Shown here: positions 34,919 to 47,906 of the stretch, piece after piece | Position numbering within the stretch: position 1 is the stretch's first letter | Layout of the letters: every line of letters starts with the position of its first letter | Origin: Chalara sp. BL73 | Taxonomy: Eukaryota > Ascomycota > Leotiomycetes > Helotiales | Reading direction: 5' to 3' | Length of the DNA: 64,000 nucleotides | NCBI GenBank assembly: GCA_918026815.1 | Contig: CAKJVC010000058.1 | Location: forward strand, 431,515 to 495,514 | Notes under the pieces: model-generated | What the model was told of the DNA's origin: nothing | What the model saw: the letters and a program-made list of their open reading frames with translations, nothing else | The model's database searches: none | Translations under genes and position numbers: made by a program

Positions 34919-37900
34919 ATGCCGTGGCAGCCTCTTCCGCGGATCGCCTTTGCCGTCGCGACCTACCCTTTCACAGCATCTCTACCCGCAGACCTACCTC
35001 TTGAACTTGGCGACGAATTATATATCATTGAGCGAGGTGGCAAGGATGGGCAGTGGTACCGTGGATACTTGGTTGCACCACCAAGTCTGCTGGCCGGGTT
35101 GACAAGTACAAAAGGGCAAACGCTGGAGGCACGAGTCTTTTCAGGAATCTTCCCGGCAAGCTGTGTGGAGGTCAGGGAGGTACTTGGAGAGGATGATGGC
35201 ATTGTTCAGGAAGAGCAATCTGAGGGTGGTTCTGTGAACGGAAACAAGAGAAGCCCACGAGTTAGCCTAGAAGGGAGTCCGCTGCCTCCCCCAAAGAGTG
35301 GGAGGCTCAAGACGAACAAAAAGCGTCCATCGGATAACGGAAACGACAATTCTACGACAGCACATGGAGGGTCGAAGACATTCTCCAATGGAAGCTCTCA
35401 GTCAACGTCAATTGAACATGATCCAAATGCGCCAAAACCTCCAGCTCCGGTACCCATGCTCAAGATTGGGGATGAGACACCAACATCTGTTTCTGAGCCA
35501 TTGGTTGACGAAATTGCAAGCTGCCTTCGAGAATGGCATTCCACAAACCTGCATGAACTTCTTCTCTCTAGAAAATATCCACAGCTAGAGAAAATGTCAA
35601 GTTTGGTACACACATTGGATATCTCTCGAAGGCAGTTTTTACACAATATTCTCACTACGCAGGAATTGGGACTCTTGCGCGAGAAAACTGTGTGGGACCT
35701 TGTGCGAGGGAACAAATTGCTCAATGGGGAAGTTATAGTACGTGATCCAGAGGAAAGAGGGAGGGTTCTCACAGGCGATGATTCCGCTGTTAAAATTACG
35801 AAACTCCAGTCCATGATGAGCCTCTTGAATGAGCGGCCACATCCCCTGCTACATGATACCCTCTCTTTGCATCATCTTCTGATCGATGTAAAGCCATTTG
35901 TAGGAGGCTCGACGGAGTCTACTACCTTGGAGTTCTTTCTAGCCACAAAATCTCCAGGAACGCAGGCTACAGCAATTTCTGAGAGCTACATCTTCGAAGT
36001 TGCCCCCACTGGAGCTCTCACAAGCCTAGCAAAGGCTGAAAACATGCGAACATTGTTTACGGACTTGGCCTCTGCAGATATTGGTGATTTACCTGGTGTA
36101 GATAACGAATTATACCTTGTTGTCAAGGTCCGGTCAACACAGCAAATAATGGCAGGCAAACCAGCTTCTCGAGGCGCTTCTCGTGATGGTTCAAGCCAGA
36201 CAAGGAATGGAGAAAAACCGCAGTCCTCAAGTGGTGCCAAAGCTGGTAGAAGAAGTCTCATGTGGGGTCAGAAAGCACAAAAATCCCCATTCTTGAGGAA
36301 CGCTCCAATAACATCGAAACTCAACTCATTGTCGGAACAATCTGAAGATACTGATGAACGACGAATTGAAAGCCGGGACAGACGTCCTGGTACATCAGAT
36401 TCTCGAGGGCCGGCAAGTGGCGAGCCAGCCCGTGGATTGGTGAGTCGGATTGTCACTAAGACCTTGGGGATCGGCGCTATTAAAGTGAATTCAATATTGA
36501 AGCAGGACGAGGAAGTAGAGCAGGTTATCACAATTTGGTCTCCCTCCTCCGGTTTCGAAGATAGGCAGGACCATGGCGATGGCTGGGTAGATATCATACG
36601 CGACTTTATGAGCAGCAAATCTGGGCACTATGAAAAATCGCGCAAGGTCGATCGTCTTCAAGTTCACCTCAAAGCATTCAACAACCCTGATGCGGATGCT
36701 CTGGTTAAAGCAACGCCTACTTTGCTTTCTGGTGTTTCAAAAACCAGCAAGATGGGATTCTCTGGTGCGCCGACGAAGCCACGATCAGATATTTATATTA
36801 CAATCGATGAGGCATTCCTTCCGCGTCACGCGCTTCTTTCACGCTCCACCGGGAGTGCTATAGCACTTCCAACAGGAATCACATGTTCAAATCTTCAGAT
36901 CACAATGGAGGTACGCCGCGCGAATGGAGACAGAATAGAAGGTGCTATTTTCTCCTCGTCTAACGCAGATGGGGAAAGTTCTTGGGAGTCAACAGCCGCT
37001 GAGCGTGGTGATGCATGGAACCAAACCTTGAGATTAGCCGTTGCCCCTAATGAAGTTTCCGGGTGTCATCTCGTTATGGTTCTTGCCGATGTTCCCAATC
37101 AGCCATTTGCAATTTGTCATATGCCACTGTGGGATCGGCAAGCGTTCATGCGAGATGGATACCATTCCTTATTGCTGTACAGGTATGATGATTCTACTGC
37201 GAACACCAAAATCAGCAAAGATGGCAAAGATGGCTACTTGAGTCTCAAATGGAACGCTAGAGGGAAGGACGAGGTATCGAAAGATGAAGCTGTCACTGGT
37301 CCAATTGCGACGTTGCGCGTACAAACATTTTTGTGCAGCACAAAGTTCTCGCAGGACAAAGTTCTGCTCGGGCTACTACGGTGGAAAGAGCAGCAACCAG
37401 GCGAGGTACAAGAGCTACTCAAGCGATTGGTCTTTGTTCCAGAGATTGAAGTGGTCAAACTGTTGAATGACGTGTTTGATGCAATATTTGGTATCCTTGT
37501 TGAAAATGCCGGCAATGATAACTACGAAGATCTTATATTCAGTGCGCTGGTGACTGTCCTGGGGATTGTCCATGATCGAAGGTTCAATCTGGGACCCCTT
37601 GTTGACCATTATGCGGAGAACAAATTCAACTACCCATTTGCGACTCCTTGTCTAGTCAGATCATTTACCCGCCTACTTGGAAAACCAGAAGAGCCAGAAA
37701 CTTCCAGGAAACTCCGGGCCACTTTCAAAGTTGTACGGCATATACTGAAGTTCATAACTCATGCTCGTGATCAACAGAAGGCTAAAGAGGCTGGTATTGG
37801 GATAACCAGCACTTCCCCAGGTTTTACTCGGCATTTGAGGACAATTTTCAAGGCTCTGGATGCGATGATGCGGAAGACTGCCCCAATTCTTGTCGGAAGT

Positions 37901-40900
37901 CAAACATTGGCTGTCCAACACTTCCATACTTGGTTACCCGAACTTACAGGGCTTCTTACCACTGAAGAGATTCTGCACATAGCAATTGATTTTATGGAAT
38001 CTTGCGAAGCAGTCAAAGGGAAGTTGATTCTGTATAAACTAGTGCTCATCATTAACTATTCCCGCTTGGATCTGTTTTCGCAACCAGAACAAAGATCAGC
38101 CCTTGGTGCCAACACCGTGCGGTGGATTGCACCACACTGGGGAAAGACTATCGAAGTTACCGAGCAATATAGGGAGCAAGTTCGACTTTGTTGTTCGATT
38201 CTGTCTAGCCAACTAGATGGACTTGGCCCTGAAGTCCCGGATTATATCCCTAAGATCATTGATTCTTACCTTGCCCTTGAACATGCGCCAAAAACCCAGA
38301 AGTCTCGGTTATCATTACTGTTCCCATCCACATACCCATTCCCTACCAAGCCAATTGCAGGAGATGCAGACTTTGATGAAGCGCTTGTAGAGCTTTCGGC
38401 CATATTAGCGGCTGTTTCAACATTACCTACAGGGATGCAACTCGAATTAGCTGAGGATGAGATGGCGACCTTGCTCGACGATACTCTTCATGTGCACTTA
38501 AGTATCTTGGAATGTCAAGCATTCCCCGCCAACTGGCTCAGTGTACACATTTTCCACCATAAATCCACTATGAAGACGCTGGAATATCTTGCAGGCATTC
38601 TCCTGAATTCGTTCCTACCCCACCCAGACGATGCTGAGAATTATAACACAGAGTTGTGGAAAGTATTCTTCACAGTTCTTCTCAAGCTCGTAGGTAGCGA
38701 TGCCCTGGCTCTTGAGACCTTTCCGGAGCAAAAGAGGCGAGCCGTTTGGAAAATAGCTGGTGATGTGCGCGAAAACGGTGCTGAACTTTTGAGAAGGACA
38801 TGGGAGGCTATTGGTTGGGACACTAGTTTTGATGATCGGCAAAGATACGGATTATCCAAGATGGGCGGATACCAGGTTCAATATGTTCCTGGTCTTGTTG
38901 GGCCAATTGTTGAGTTATGTCTCAGTGTCCATGAAGGTCTACGGCGCGTTGCGGTTGAAGTCCTTCAAACAATGATCGTCAGCGAGTGGACATTGAGTGA
39001 AGATCTCAGCACGATTCAAACGGAAATGATTGATTGCTTAGACCGTCTTTTCAAGTCCAAGCCATTGACCGAAAGTATACTTCAAAAACTTTTTATCAAC
39101 GAACTTCTTGCATTATTTGAGCCCCTCTCCGAATTTCCAGACGACCCATTACACGCTTCTGTCAAAGACCTTATTTCTACCATTGACGAGTTCTTGGACC
39201 TATTGGTTGCAGTCCACGGTACGGATATTACGGGCGAGGCGTCTCACATGATACATCGTCTTCGTCTTATGGAATTCCTCAGAGACATGCAAAAAGAAGA
39301 GATCTTCATACGCTATGTTCATCAATTAGCAGAACTGCAGGCTAAATCTAGGAATCATACGGAAGCAGGACTTGCATTGCGTCTACATGCGGACCTATAT
39401 GATTGGGATCCAACCACAATTGTGCCTCCTCTCATAGAACCTGAGCTTCCCGCCCAATCTCATTTTGACCGTAAAGAACGCATCTACTTCGAGATCATCA
39501 AACACTTCGAAGAAGGCGAAGCGTGGAGTAGTGCCTTAGAGTCATATCAGGAATTACAAGCTCAATATCAGGACAATATCTTCGATTTCCCGAAATTGGC
39601 AAGGACTCAGCGCGCCATTGCCACAATTTACGAGACTATAGCTAAGAGCGATAAGCTTGTTCCGAAGTACTTCAGGGTGGTGTATAAGGGAATGGGATTT
39701 CCACCCTCATTGCGCGACAAGGAATTCGTCTTTGAAGGCTCTCCGGCTGAACGTACATCCTCGTTCACTGATCGAATGCAGGAGCAACACCCAGCGGCTC
39801 ATATTCTCACTACCCCCGGAGATATGGAAGACATTGAAGGACAGTTTATCCAAATCTCGGCGATTTCTCCCCATCGCGATCTCAATAGCCATGTCTTTCA
39901 ACGAGCTCGCGTGCCTTTGACTATTCGAGACTATCTACTCTCCGCGCATCCTCAGCAATTCTCCGTAACCTCAAAAAGAAACACATCCGGTCCGATTGGG
40001 GAGCACCATGCCGAGAAAATCCTGTACACTACTGTCGAAGCGTTTCCCACCATACTACGCCGTAGTGAGATCGTGTTGGTGGAGCGTATCAAATTTGACG
40101 CTTTGCAAACTGCTCTTGAGCGAGTGATCAGAAAAACTCAAGAGATGGGAGTTGTGGAGAAGCGGGTCCTGGATGGAGAGGAAAATATGGCCCCTCTCTT
40201 AGTGGAAGCACTTTCTATTTCAGTAGATTTGACTTCCGGAGCTAGTATAGCACAATATCGTGACTTGCTTCCTACCAAGGTGGACGACGAGGAAATCGAA
40301 CAGGTCGAGCTCTCACCATTAGAAAACGCTCTCAAGGTCGCATTAATTGATCACGCGATCATCATAAAACGATGCCTTGGTCACTTCTCCAAGTTCCCGG
40401 ACAATGTTCAAGGTGTGCATAAAGAGAGTCGCGAAGAGCTTCAGCAGAGTACGATACTTCTTTCTTTTTTGATTTCTTTTAGACTCCTTTTACTGAATCC
40501 AAGATACTAATGCGGGTTTCTCTTTAGATTTTGAGGCTACGTTCGCTCCCGAACTTGCTTCATTCGCTTTCCCACAAGTTCAGAGACAGCCAACACCAAC
40601 TCCTAGCTGGTCTCTCAATAGTCCGGGTAGTGAGCAGATAAGCAATCCACCTGGATTCCCGACAAGTATGACCTACGCCACTACGTTAACGATAGATACG
40701 TCGGTTTTGAACGGCGCAACGCCGCCGCATCATTCAAAGGGAGGAAGCAGGCTCAGCTTCCTCAAACGTGCTCCTCCCAACCTCCCATCGCCTCAAGAAG
40801 CTGTGGAGACGCAGATGAATGGGAATGGTCAGGAGAGTAGAGGTCGCAACAGATCTGAAGCGAGTGAAACGAGCAGGCAACAGGAAAACCAGCGCAAATC

Positions 40901-41177
40901 GTATTTTGCGCGGAACGGTCAACTCAATGGAAGCGTGCGAACAAAGAGCGAAAAAGAGTATGAGGGGGGAGACTCAGCCTGGGTCACTACCAGCGATCTC
41001 GGACTCAGCCAGACCATCACCAAAGAAGGGAGGAGAAGTAACAGTAGCCAGCGACCAGAGACAGTCGCCAGCGTGCAAAGCCGTGTTGGCAGTGTGAGAA
41101 AACGGTTTAGCATGCTCAAGCTGGGCAAAAAAACCAGCAAAGCAAGCGTACTCGTTGACAGCGTTGCTGAGGAATAA
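34919..41177 (+). CDS. DOCK-family Rho/Rac guanine nucleotide exchange factor
   Basis: Predicted 2059-residue protein in two exons, 34919-40448 and 40528-41177. The 79-nt intron has a GTACGA donor, a TACTAAT branch site and a TTTAG acceptor, and phase is kept. DOCK/CZH proteins exchange GDP for GTP on Rac/Cdc42-type GTPases; the fungal Dck1 type works with an Elmo/Lmo1 partner in cell-wall and polarity signalling (family knowledge). The N-terminal SH3 domain spans about residues 8-85 (AVATYPFTASLP, DELYIIERGGKDGQWYRG, FPASCVEV). A DHR-1/C2 lipid-binding domain lies near 620-780 (DIYITIDEAFLPRH, FAICHMPLWDRQAF). The catalytic DHR-2 domain lies near 1440-1840, with FEEGEAWSSALESYQELQ, YFRVVYKGMGFPPSLRDKEF and a late HAIIIKRCLGHFSKF. 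The tail is Ser/Thr/Asn-rich and disordered, ending in a basic patch. Full length for fungal relatives. Confidence 0.95.
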
Positions 41178-42014
41178 TAATTTCATCCTCAGACCCACCC
41201 AAAAGCAATATTTCGAACGGGAACATGGAAGGAAAAGTGTAAGATGGTTTCTGGGTACATAAGGATTACAGGATATGTATCAAGATGGAGTGCTGTATTT
41301 TGTTTCATTTGGAGCGCTCTATACCCGTAATTTTTGTTTGATTTCTTGAGAATGATGGAGCGTAGATATGAGCGAGGAGCTGGTGGACCCTGGGATGGTG
41401 TATAATGGTCCCATTCTGAGATGTATTTAGATGGGTATTGTTCGTGTATAATTCATAACTTCAAGTTTACTTGTATTTTGGATGCCTTTATTTAACAGAT
41501 ATATATAGGCATTGAGTATGCTCAAGGGGAGTGGAGGACAACTCACTTAACCCCACTTCAGCTGCTGCTCTAGTAGACCATAACTTGTACAATGCATTTT
41601 AAATTAGTATCTGCTGTAGCAACCGATCTATCACCTTTTACAATCGCGCATGCGAGTCACTTTGCATTCACGTTTGAAAATATACTTGCTTGACTCTCTA
41701 CCACTATGAGATTCTGGGATATTACTAATTAACATCCCGTTATGAATGGTCATAGCCGTAGAGCGTTCAATGTGTTTATAAGCACGGGATTGTGTATTCG
41801 TTCTCCGCTCTCGACTACAATGTTTTAAGAATATCATAGCGTCCACCCTATACTTTGCTTTATTCTCACATTTCACCTACTGCATTCTACCTCTGATTGT
41901 TGACCTCATTACAGCCTCTATTTCAAAGAATTCCACAGGTGAGAATATTCTCGATGGCCCGTGGACGGAGACTAAATAAACAGGGCTATTTCCCATTTTT
42001 GTGTACAGTCTACC
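41178..42014. other. Intergenic region, 0.8 kb
   Basis: 3' UTR of the DOCK gene and probable promoter of the next gene. No coding sequence recognised. Confidence 0.4.
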
Positions 42015-42974
42015 ATGGAGTCCACCCATACGAGATCCTTTCCAGAGGACGTCTGCTCTACCAACTTCAGTGGAACCTACAAAAACGCCTTGCCCAAAAC
42101 TACCTACACCGAATTTCGTCGTGATATCATGGACCATGCCCAGGCATCTGAATTTTCCCATGCTACCAACCGAGTCCGCAGTGGACTGAAGGAAAGCCTC
42201 CCTCACAGCGGTTCTGCCAACTTCGCTATCAATGATACGGGGTCTTCTAGAGACAAGATCAAGATTGAGAGGCGTAACACCGGTACTTCAAACCTTGGCC
42301 CTCCCGTTTCCACGGAAAGTAAGAGGCTTTCGGTAGAGAATGATGAAAGAAGTAATCAGTCTCGTGAGGAAGCCAGAAGGAAGGAATAAAAAGGCACATC
42401 TGACTCTTCTCGCAGGAGTGTCAAGGAAACCTCACCTTCGAATTACCATTACCAACAAATCTACGACGATTGCTCGCAAATCTTCGATCTTGAATCGTTC
42501 TATAGTAAGCCAGCAGTACTACTTAAACATTTTCTACCGCAACTTATGAATTCAAGCAGACGAAAATCCGCAAAATCCGCATTGTTACCAAACACAACCT
42601 TAGAAGCCGAAGCAGCTCCTGTAAGCCACCTCCAAGAATTGCATAACACCAAAAGCTGACTGTTATATTGCTATCAATGAGTCCAGCACGTCTTCATCTG
42701 ATAAATGGGGTTTCCGCAACCGCGCAGGTGTCTGGATCACACCTTCACAGCAGACGCTGGCTCTGCTCGAAAACCCAAACCTGATCTTTGAGCTCCAGCA
42801 GAAGGTTCTAGCTGGCGGAGGAAAGTGTAAATTTCGCTGCAGGGCGTCACGCTATGCTAACTGAGGCTTAGAAATCCCCGCACTGCTCTGAATCGATGCA
42901 GATATTGGATAAGGCCAACTCCTGAAGGCACGCACTCGGCTAACATACAGTTAGACACGGTTACTCTGACTTGA
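42015..42974 (+). CDS. Unrecognised Ser/Arg-rich protein, in-frame stop at 42387
   Basis: From ATG 42015 the frame is open to TAA at 42387-42389 (124 residues, hydrophilic). The same frame then continues directly past that stop for about 80 codons (YHYQQIYDDCSQIFDLESF, KPAVLLKHFLPQLM). It reaches a clear GTAAGC donor at about 42619 with a GCTGAC branch site and AATGAG acceptor. Next comes an exon reading SSTSSSDKWGFRNRAGVWI, then an intron with a GCTAAC branch ending GCTTAG at 42871, and a last exon to TGA 42974. The downstream exons look real. So either an intron I could not phase removes the TAA, or the gene carries a nonsense mutation. Good GTAAGA and GTGAGG donors exist before the stop, but they are out of phase with the TCGCAG acceptor at 42414. 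Function unknown. Confidence 0.42.
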
Positions 42975-43438
42975 CATCATGTACAAGACTCTGGCGCCTT
43001 GCGATGCAGCTAAAAAGTGATTTAGAAGTGCGGTTGAGATATTAACAATCTTGGGTATATGATTAAGAGCGTTGTGCAGATAGAACTATACTTCAGACAT
43101 GGATAGGCAGAGAGAAAGAATGGTGACGGTTATCCTAAGGACGGGATCCAGAAATGGTAGAATAGTAGACGTATTTATATCACCCGCAGCGTTCTTTATT
43201 GCTCTTTTTGCGCCTATGCTAAAATACCACGATGCTCTGATGCGCTACGGCATCGTGGTTTCCTCCTATTGAAATCAATTCAACTCGCGCCTGCAGGCTC
43301 AACAACCTACTCACGCCCTGCCCTCGAACATCCTCCTTTCCCGGCATCCATGAAAGACACTTCCATCACAGATCCCATCGCACGGTTTCTTATTCTATCT
43401 GTTAACCCCAATATCAACCTAGTACAACCGCCTAAAAA
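42975..43438. other. Short intergenic region
   Basis: No gene recognised. A palindrome (ACCACGATG...CATCGTGGT) lies at about 43227-43259 and could form a hairpin, perhaps a transcript-end structure. Confidence 0.4.
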
Positions 43439-44074
43439 ATGGCACGCACGCCCCGCCACTCCGGACAAAGTATGAACTGCTCCCAATTCTTCTACGACCT
43501 CAGCTTCACCTACCTCGAAGCCTATGACTACATCGTCGCTAACCGTAAGCGGTTCACCCTTGAGAGCAGACCCGCCGACGGAGCAGATGGAGTGGAGTCT
43601 TGGCATCTGGTTGTTGACTGGGAAACTGCTTTTTGGGAGCTGGGGAGGCTGAATGCGACGGTAGTGGATGAGGGGAGTGAGGAGGGTAAGGGGAAGGTGA
43701 ATGTTGCAGTGGGTTCCAGTGAGGTTGGGGATAATGTTGATGGGTTGATGGGTGGGAAGGCGGAGGGGAAGCACGTTGTGAAGAAAAGCTCGAGGAAAGA
43801 GAAGACTGCCGTGAAAGAGATATTGGCTGGAGGAAATGGCAAGGATAAAGGTTTGAGGGGAAAACATAATGCCGGGAACTTTTCTAAGGTTGTCGCAGAA
43901 AGGAAGAATCGAAAAGCCGGTGGTACGGCGACAGATGGAGATACGACGGAATCGGATCCAGAATTTAACGTAAGCAAGATGAACAAGGCTACTAAAGGAG
44001 TATATAGTGAGTAGGCTTAGAATCGCTAAAATTTGACAAATGACACTGACGGCTTTTATTTAGAGAGGAACTAG
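43439..44074 (+). CDS. Unrecognised basic protein
   Basis: Predicted 192 residues: exon 43439-44006 plus a tiny last exon 44064-44074 (Lys-Arg-Asn-stop). The 57-nt intron has a GTGAGT donor and a CACTGAC branch site; without splicing the frame ends at 44014. The N-terminal ~80 residues look folded and include CSQFFYDLSFTYLEAYDYI and WHLVVDWETAFWELGRLNA. The remainder is Gly/Lys/Glu-rich, strongly basic and probably disordered. The ATG follows an A-rich leader. I recognise no family. DNA-binding or chromatin association is possible from composition but not shown. Confidence 0.5.
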
Positions 44075-44489
44075 CACTCCAGATTATTTTTCATAACGGA
44101 TTGGACATTCAATGTGTGCAGGGGATAGGCGATTGGGAAGGTGAATACTTGGACTGTGGACCATCAAAATCAGCTGGCGCGAGTTTGATATGAAATAGTC
44201 CAACATCGCGCCGAGTTTTTTTCATTTCATGGTAGCAGAAATCTGCAGGGGGGAACAGCACAAGTGAACGAAATGTGACCAATCTGTTAGAATGCAGGGT
44301 GGCCTAGTGACGCCAGTTTGATAATTTTGAACTTCTATCCGATATTGATTTAAATGAAAGCCTAGAATGAGGGAGACGGGGTTGCTGGGCACCCTCCCGG
44401 CGTTATCAGCGGAACATCCGTTCACTTACTGGACAACCGCTTGATATATCTGATATCACCTTCAAGAGATTTATGGATTAATTAGTAGC
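44075..44489. other. Convergent intergenic region
   Basis: Lies between converging genes, so it holds their 3' UTRs. No gene recognised. Confidence 0.4.
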
Positions 44490-46416
44490 TCATGCCACAG
44501 CTTCTATCGCTGCATCGGGGCATCCTTCCTTCTTATGCTTTGCTCTAGATTTAGCCTGCAGGGCTCGTAACCGGTCTCGTTCTTCCATAGTACGCTCTTT
44601 TTGAAGCTCTTTAAGTCCTCTGCGGTCCTTCTTATACGCAGCCAATGCAGCCAATACGGCGAGCCCTGAGACGATCGTAGTTGCTCTCATATCTACCCTG
44701 AAAGAATCCGAATATACTTTTCGGATAGCTTGCAGCTGCTCCTCTGTTAGCGTATTGGCAGATACGCGGAGCGTTGCAATCTGAGTGGATGTTACCACTC
44801 CTGCGAGATCACGACGCTGAATGATTCCAAGTATTGTTGAAGAAGCTGCGATCCCGATACTTCCACCGACAACACGGACTTGCGCGATGATGCCTTGGGC
44901 CACGGCTATATCATATTAGCTGCGATTAAAGGTAAGTACATTGGTGCACCTACTGGTGTCGCGAATAGAGCACTCCATTATAACACCCAAAGACACGGTT
45001 GAGATACATAGACCGGCACCAAGACCGGCCAGAACCTGGAAGCCGTATAAACTAGGCGGTATTTTGACAGAGGGTGCAAGAGTTGAGAAGAGGCCGGTTG
45101 CCAACATCATCAAGCTTGATCCAGCAAATAAGCTTATGTAGGTGTTATTTTTCTTCCCATTCACTGCTCCCCCAATGACACTACCAACTGCAGAAGAGCA
45201 TAACATCGGAAGTATTGCAACACCTGCTATCAGAGGAGATTTTCCGTTGACAACTTGCAGACGGAGCGGGAGCGCGTAGATGACTGTGTAGAATGGGAAA
45301 CCGATGAGCATCCCCGAGAATACATAAGCCATGTAAACTCGGCGTTTCATCAGCCTTACGGGGAATATTGCCAGCATAGTGTCTTCCCAGAAGCGGGCTA
45401 CTACGAACTCCCAGATAAACAATAGTAGCCAGCATATAGACCCGACGATTATGGGAGCGAGAAATATGGCTTTGTGCCACACAACCGTGTCCAGACCAGC
45501 CTGCTCTAAAGCAAAAACCACCAAGACTGACGCAGCAATTATGAGAACACATCCTACGAAGCTAAGAATTATCAGACTGTATCTCGCAAAGGGAGAGTAT
45601 GGCATCCCTTACTCCAGATTCTTGATCGAAACCTTTTGAACAGGCTGAAGCTTATGGGGCTTGGGCCATACAACGACCAAAAGAATGAGAGGTCCGATGC
45701 CAATCGGCCCACTAATTATATCAGCAAATACCATACGTAAAACTCGAAGTTTCTTTACTTGATCCAGAATATCCAACGCCAAGTTGTGTAGTTTGTGATG
45801 GTCCCTCCTAAGACCGGACCAAGAACACCTGACATTGTAAGTACAGCTCCAATGCCTCCAGAAACCCATTGAGCCTGTTTGACTGGGAACAATTCAGGTA
45901 TCAATACAAAGGTAAGAGAGTATAGACCAGAACCTCCAATACCCTGGAGGACTCTTGTAGCGATGAGTTGGTTGAGTGTTCGTGAGAAACCACATCCCAA
46001 GGAGAAGCTCAAAAAAATAACATAGGCACTAATATAAGCATTTCGACGCCCAACTACATCGGCAATACGAGCGAAAATGACTGCACAACCTAGGTATGCA
46101 AGCGTGTATGCCAAAGCAACCCAGTTCACAGAGTTGAGGGACTTCAGATCCACGCCGATGGTAAACAGAGCTGTGGCAACAATTGTGGTATCGAGCAAAG
46201 AGAGGAAGAGCCCAAAGGAGAGGCTATTAAGATGGGTCAGTTTAGCGCTCTCTCATGGTGGACTTTGCCCTACCTGATCGACAAAGATACCATTTGCCAA
46301 GTTGACAGATTTGGCTCAAAGTTCTCAACCACGTCTGGGGTATCTACATTTGGGGATGTCGACAGCACCCCCAGCCCATTACCATTTCCTGAACCCTTCG
46401 CTTCGATCACTGACAT
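44490..46416 (-). CDS. MFS transporter, DHA2 (14-TM drug:H+ antiporter) type
   Basis: Predicted 576-residue membrane protein from five exons: 46274-46416, 45759-46223, 45613-45711, 44954-45561, 44490-44905. Introns are 47-51 nt with GT..AG ends and every phase agrees. The cytosolic N-terminus is followed by motif D1 (LDTTIVATALF, Asp59), motif A (FARIADVVGRRNA) and motif C of antiporters (GAVLTMSGVLGPVLGGTIT). Then comes the WRWIFWINGPIG turn and a second half with FALEQAGLDTVVW and IAQVRVVGGSIGIAAS. This is the profile of plasma-membrane exporters for toxins, drugs or secondary metabolites. It is the first gene of the presumed iron locus, 1.5 kb from the siderophore transporter on the same strand, so export of a siderophore or related metabolite is possible but not shown. 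No iron-type GATA site was found upstream. Confidence 0.92.
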
Positions 46417-47906
46417 AGCATAGAAGTACCGGAGTCTGACAACCAGGAATTTAAGCAGCGAACAGAACAATAAGAGGTCTAGAAAGGAGCCTCAGTATCT
46501 CGTGGACTCTCCCACGCAGCTCCCTTGCTGCCACGCCCTGATGGTGGACTTGTTTGTAATGCAAAAACGATAAATCAAGGCAAGATCACGGGTAAAGTAC
46601 TTGGCGCATATGAGAATTGACAAGAGGAAGCAACATGTTAAACAAACTTGTTTGAGCGAAGAACGAGGTAATAAAACATGTTGAAATTGAGCCCGTTGCA
46701 AAAGTGGATAGCAGACAAATAAAGAGCAACCGATGATTGGTTCCACTGGTGCAGACATTAGTATAAAGGCGTTTCTCGAAGCGAATGCGAGGACTTCTGG
46801 AGATGTGGATGCGATGCTGACCACTTTAGTAAGTGGGCGGGATCACGGCTGCCAAGACAACAGTTCGATGCCGAGGAACAAGAAAATCTGGGGATCAGGT
46901 TGGATGTCAACGAACGAAGAACGTTGATTACATACTCCTCACTCAAGGATTAAACTGACCGAATGGAAGATATTTTCATGATTGCTCAAGAGTTGGCTGC
47001 TTGTGACTGGTCGCAAAGCATGGAGAACCAACACCATCTGGTATGAGCGTGTTGCCATTCAGACCAGTGAAGCTCCATGCAAAATCTACGGTCGCAAGTA
47101 TGGTCAGCATGCGTTCTGACTCTTGTTGGACTCCGTTCGCAACCTCGGAAGATCGAACGCAGGTTCTTCTGTCTTGCCAGCTCTAGCTATGCACACGGTC
47201 TGTGTTGAAGCTTCAAAGGCAAATGTGGCCTCAGGCACTTGGATGATTGTGCTTGAAGAGGAATCTATGAGATAAGAGCAGTGTCAATTTAGCTACCATG
47301 ATGGGAGATCCATCTAGAGGATAACAATTATTAAGTCAGTTACCTTCTCTGTACTTTAGACCAGCCAGCCACGGTTATCTAGGCCAAAATAATGATATTT
47401 GATACAAAATGCATTTATCGTAGGGATCGTATCAGATTCTTCATGGCGTCTGGCTCCCCCCATAGACAGGTCATGGTGCTTTCTGGATAGGGGACCAGTT
47501 CAAGCTCGGCTGCACGTTAGAAAACAGTATGCCAAACTTGCGAAAGGTACTATAGAAATATCACCACTGTACAACGCACCAATCGGTGTGACGAAGCGGT
47601 TGGGTGGAGAGTCACGTTCACGTGGTGGTACGCGTAGGTAGACCCAGAATCACGTGTAATATTTAGGGGTTATTTTTTGGGGAGAATCAAGTCCGACGTA
47701 TTGTAGATACAGACCCCTTACTGTTATCTGCAGATTTCACCCCAATGTGGTCTATCTATTACCTATAAGCTGTAAGGCGACAATTACAGCCTTTGCCGCA
47801 GTATGGTTTTAGACCTCAAGGAACAGCAAATTTGGGACTGTTTCAATCGGCTGACCAGGTCAAGATCTCCCAGAAATTAACATAATCTCTTCATGAGCTC
47901 CGCATA
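46417..47906. other. Intergenic region, 1.5 kb
   Basis: Promoter side of the DHA2 transporter and 3' side of the siderophore transporter. No recognised gene; a few scattered GATA cores but no full ATCWGATAA. Confidence 0.4.
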
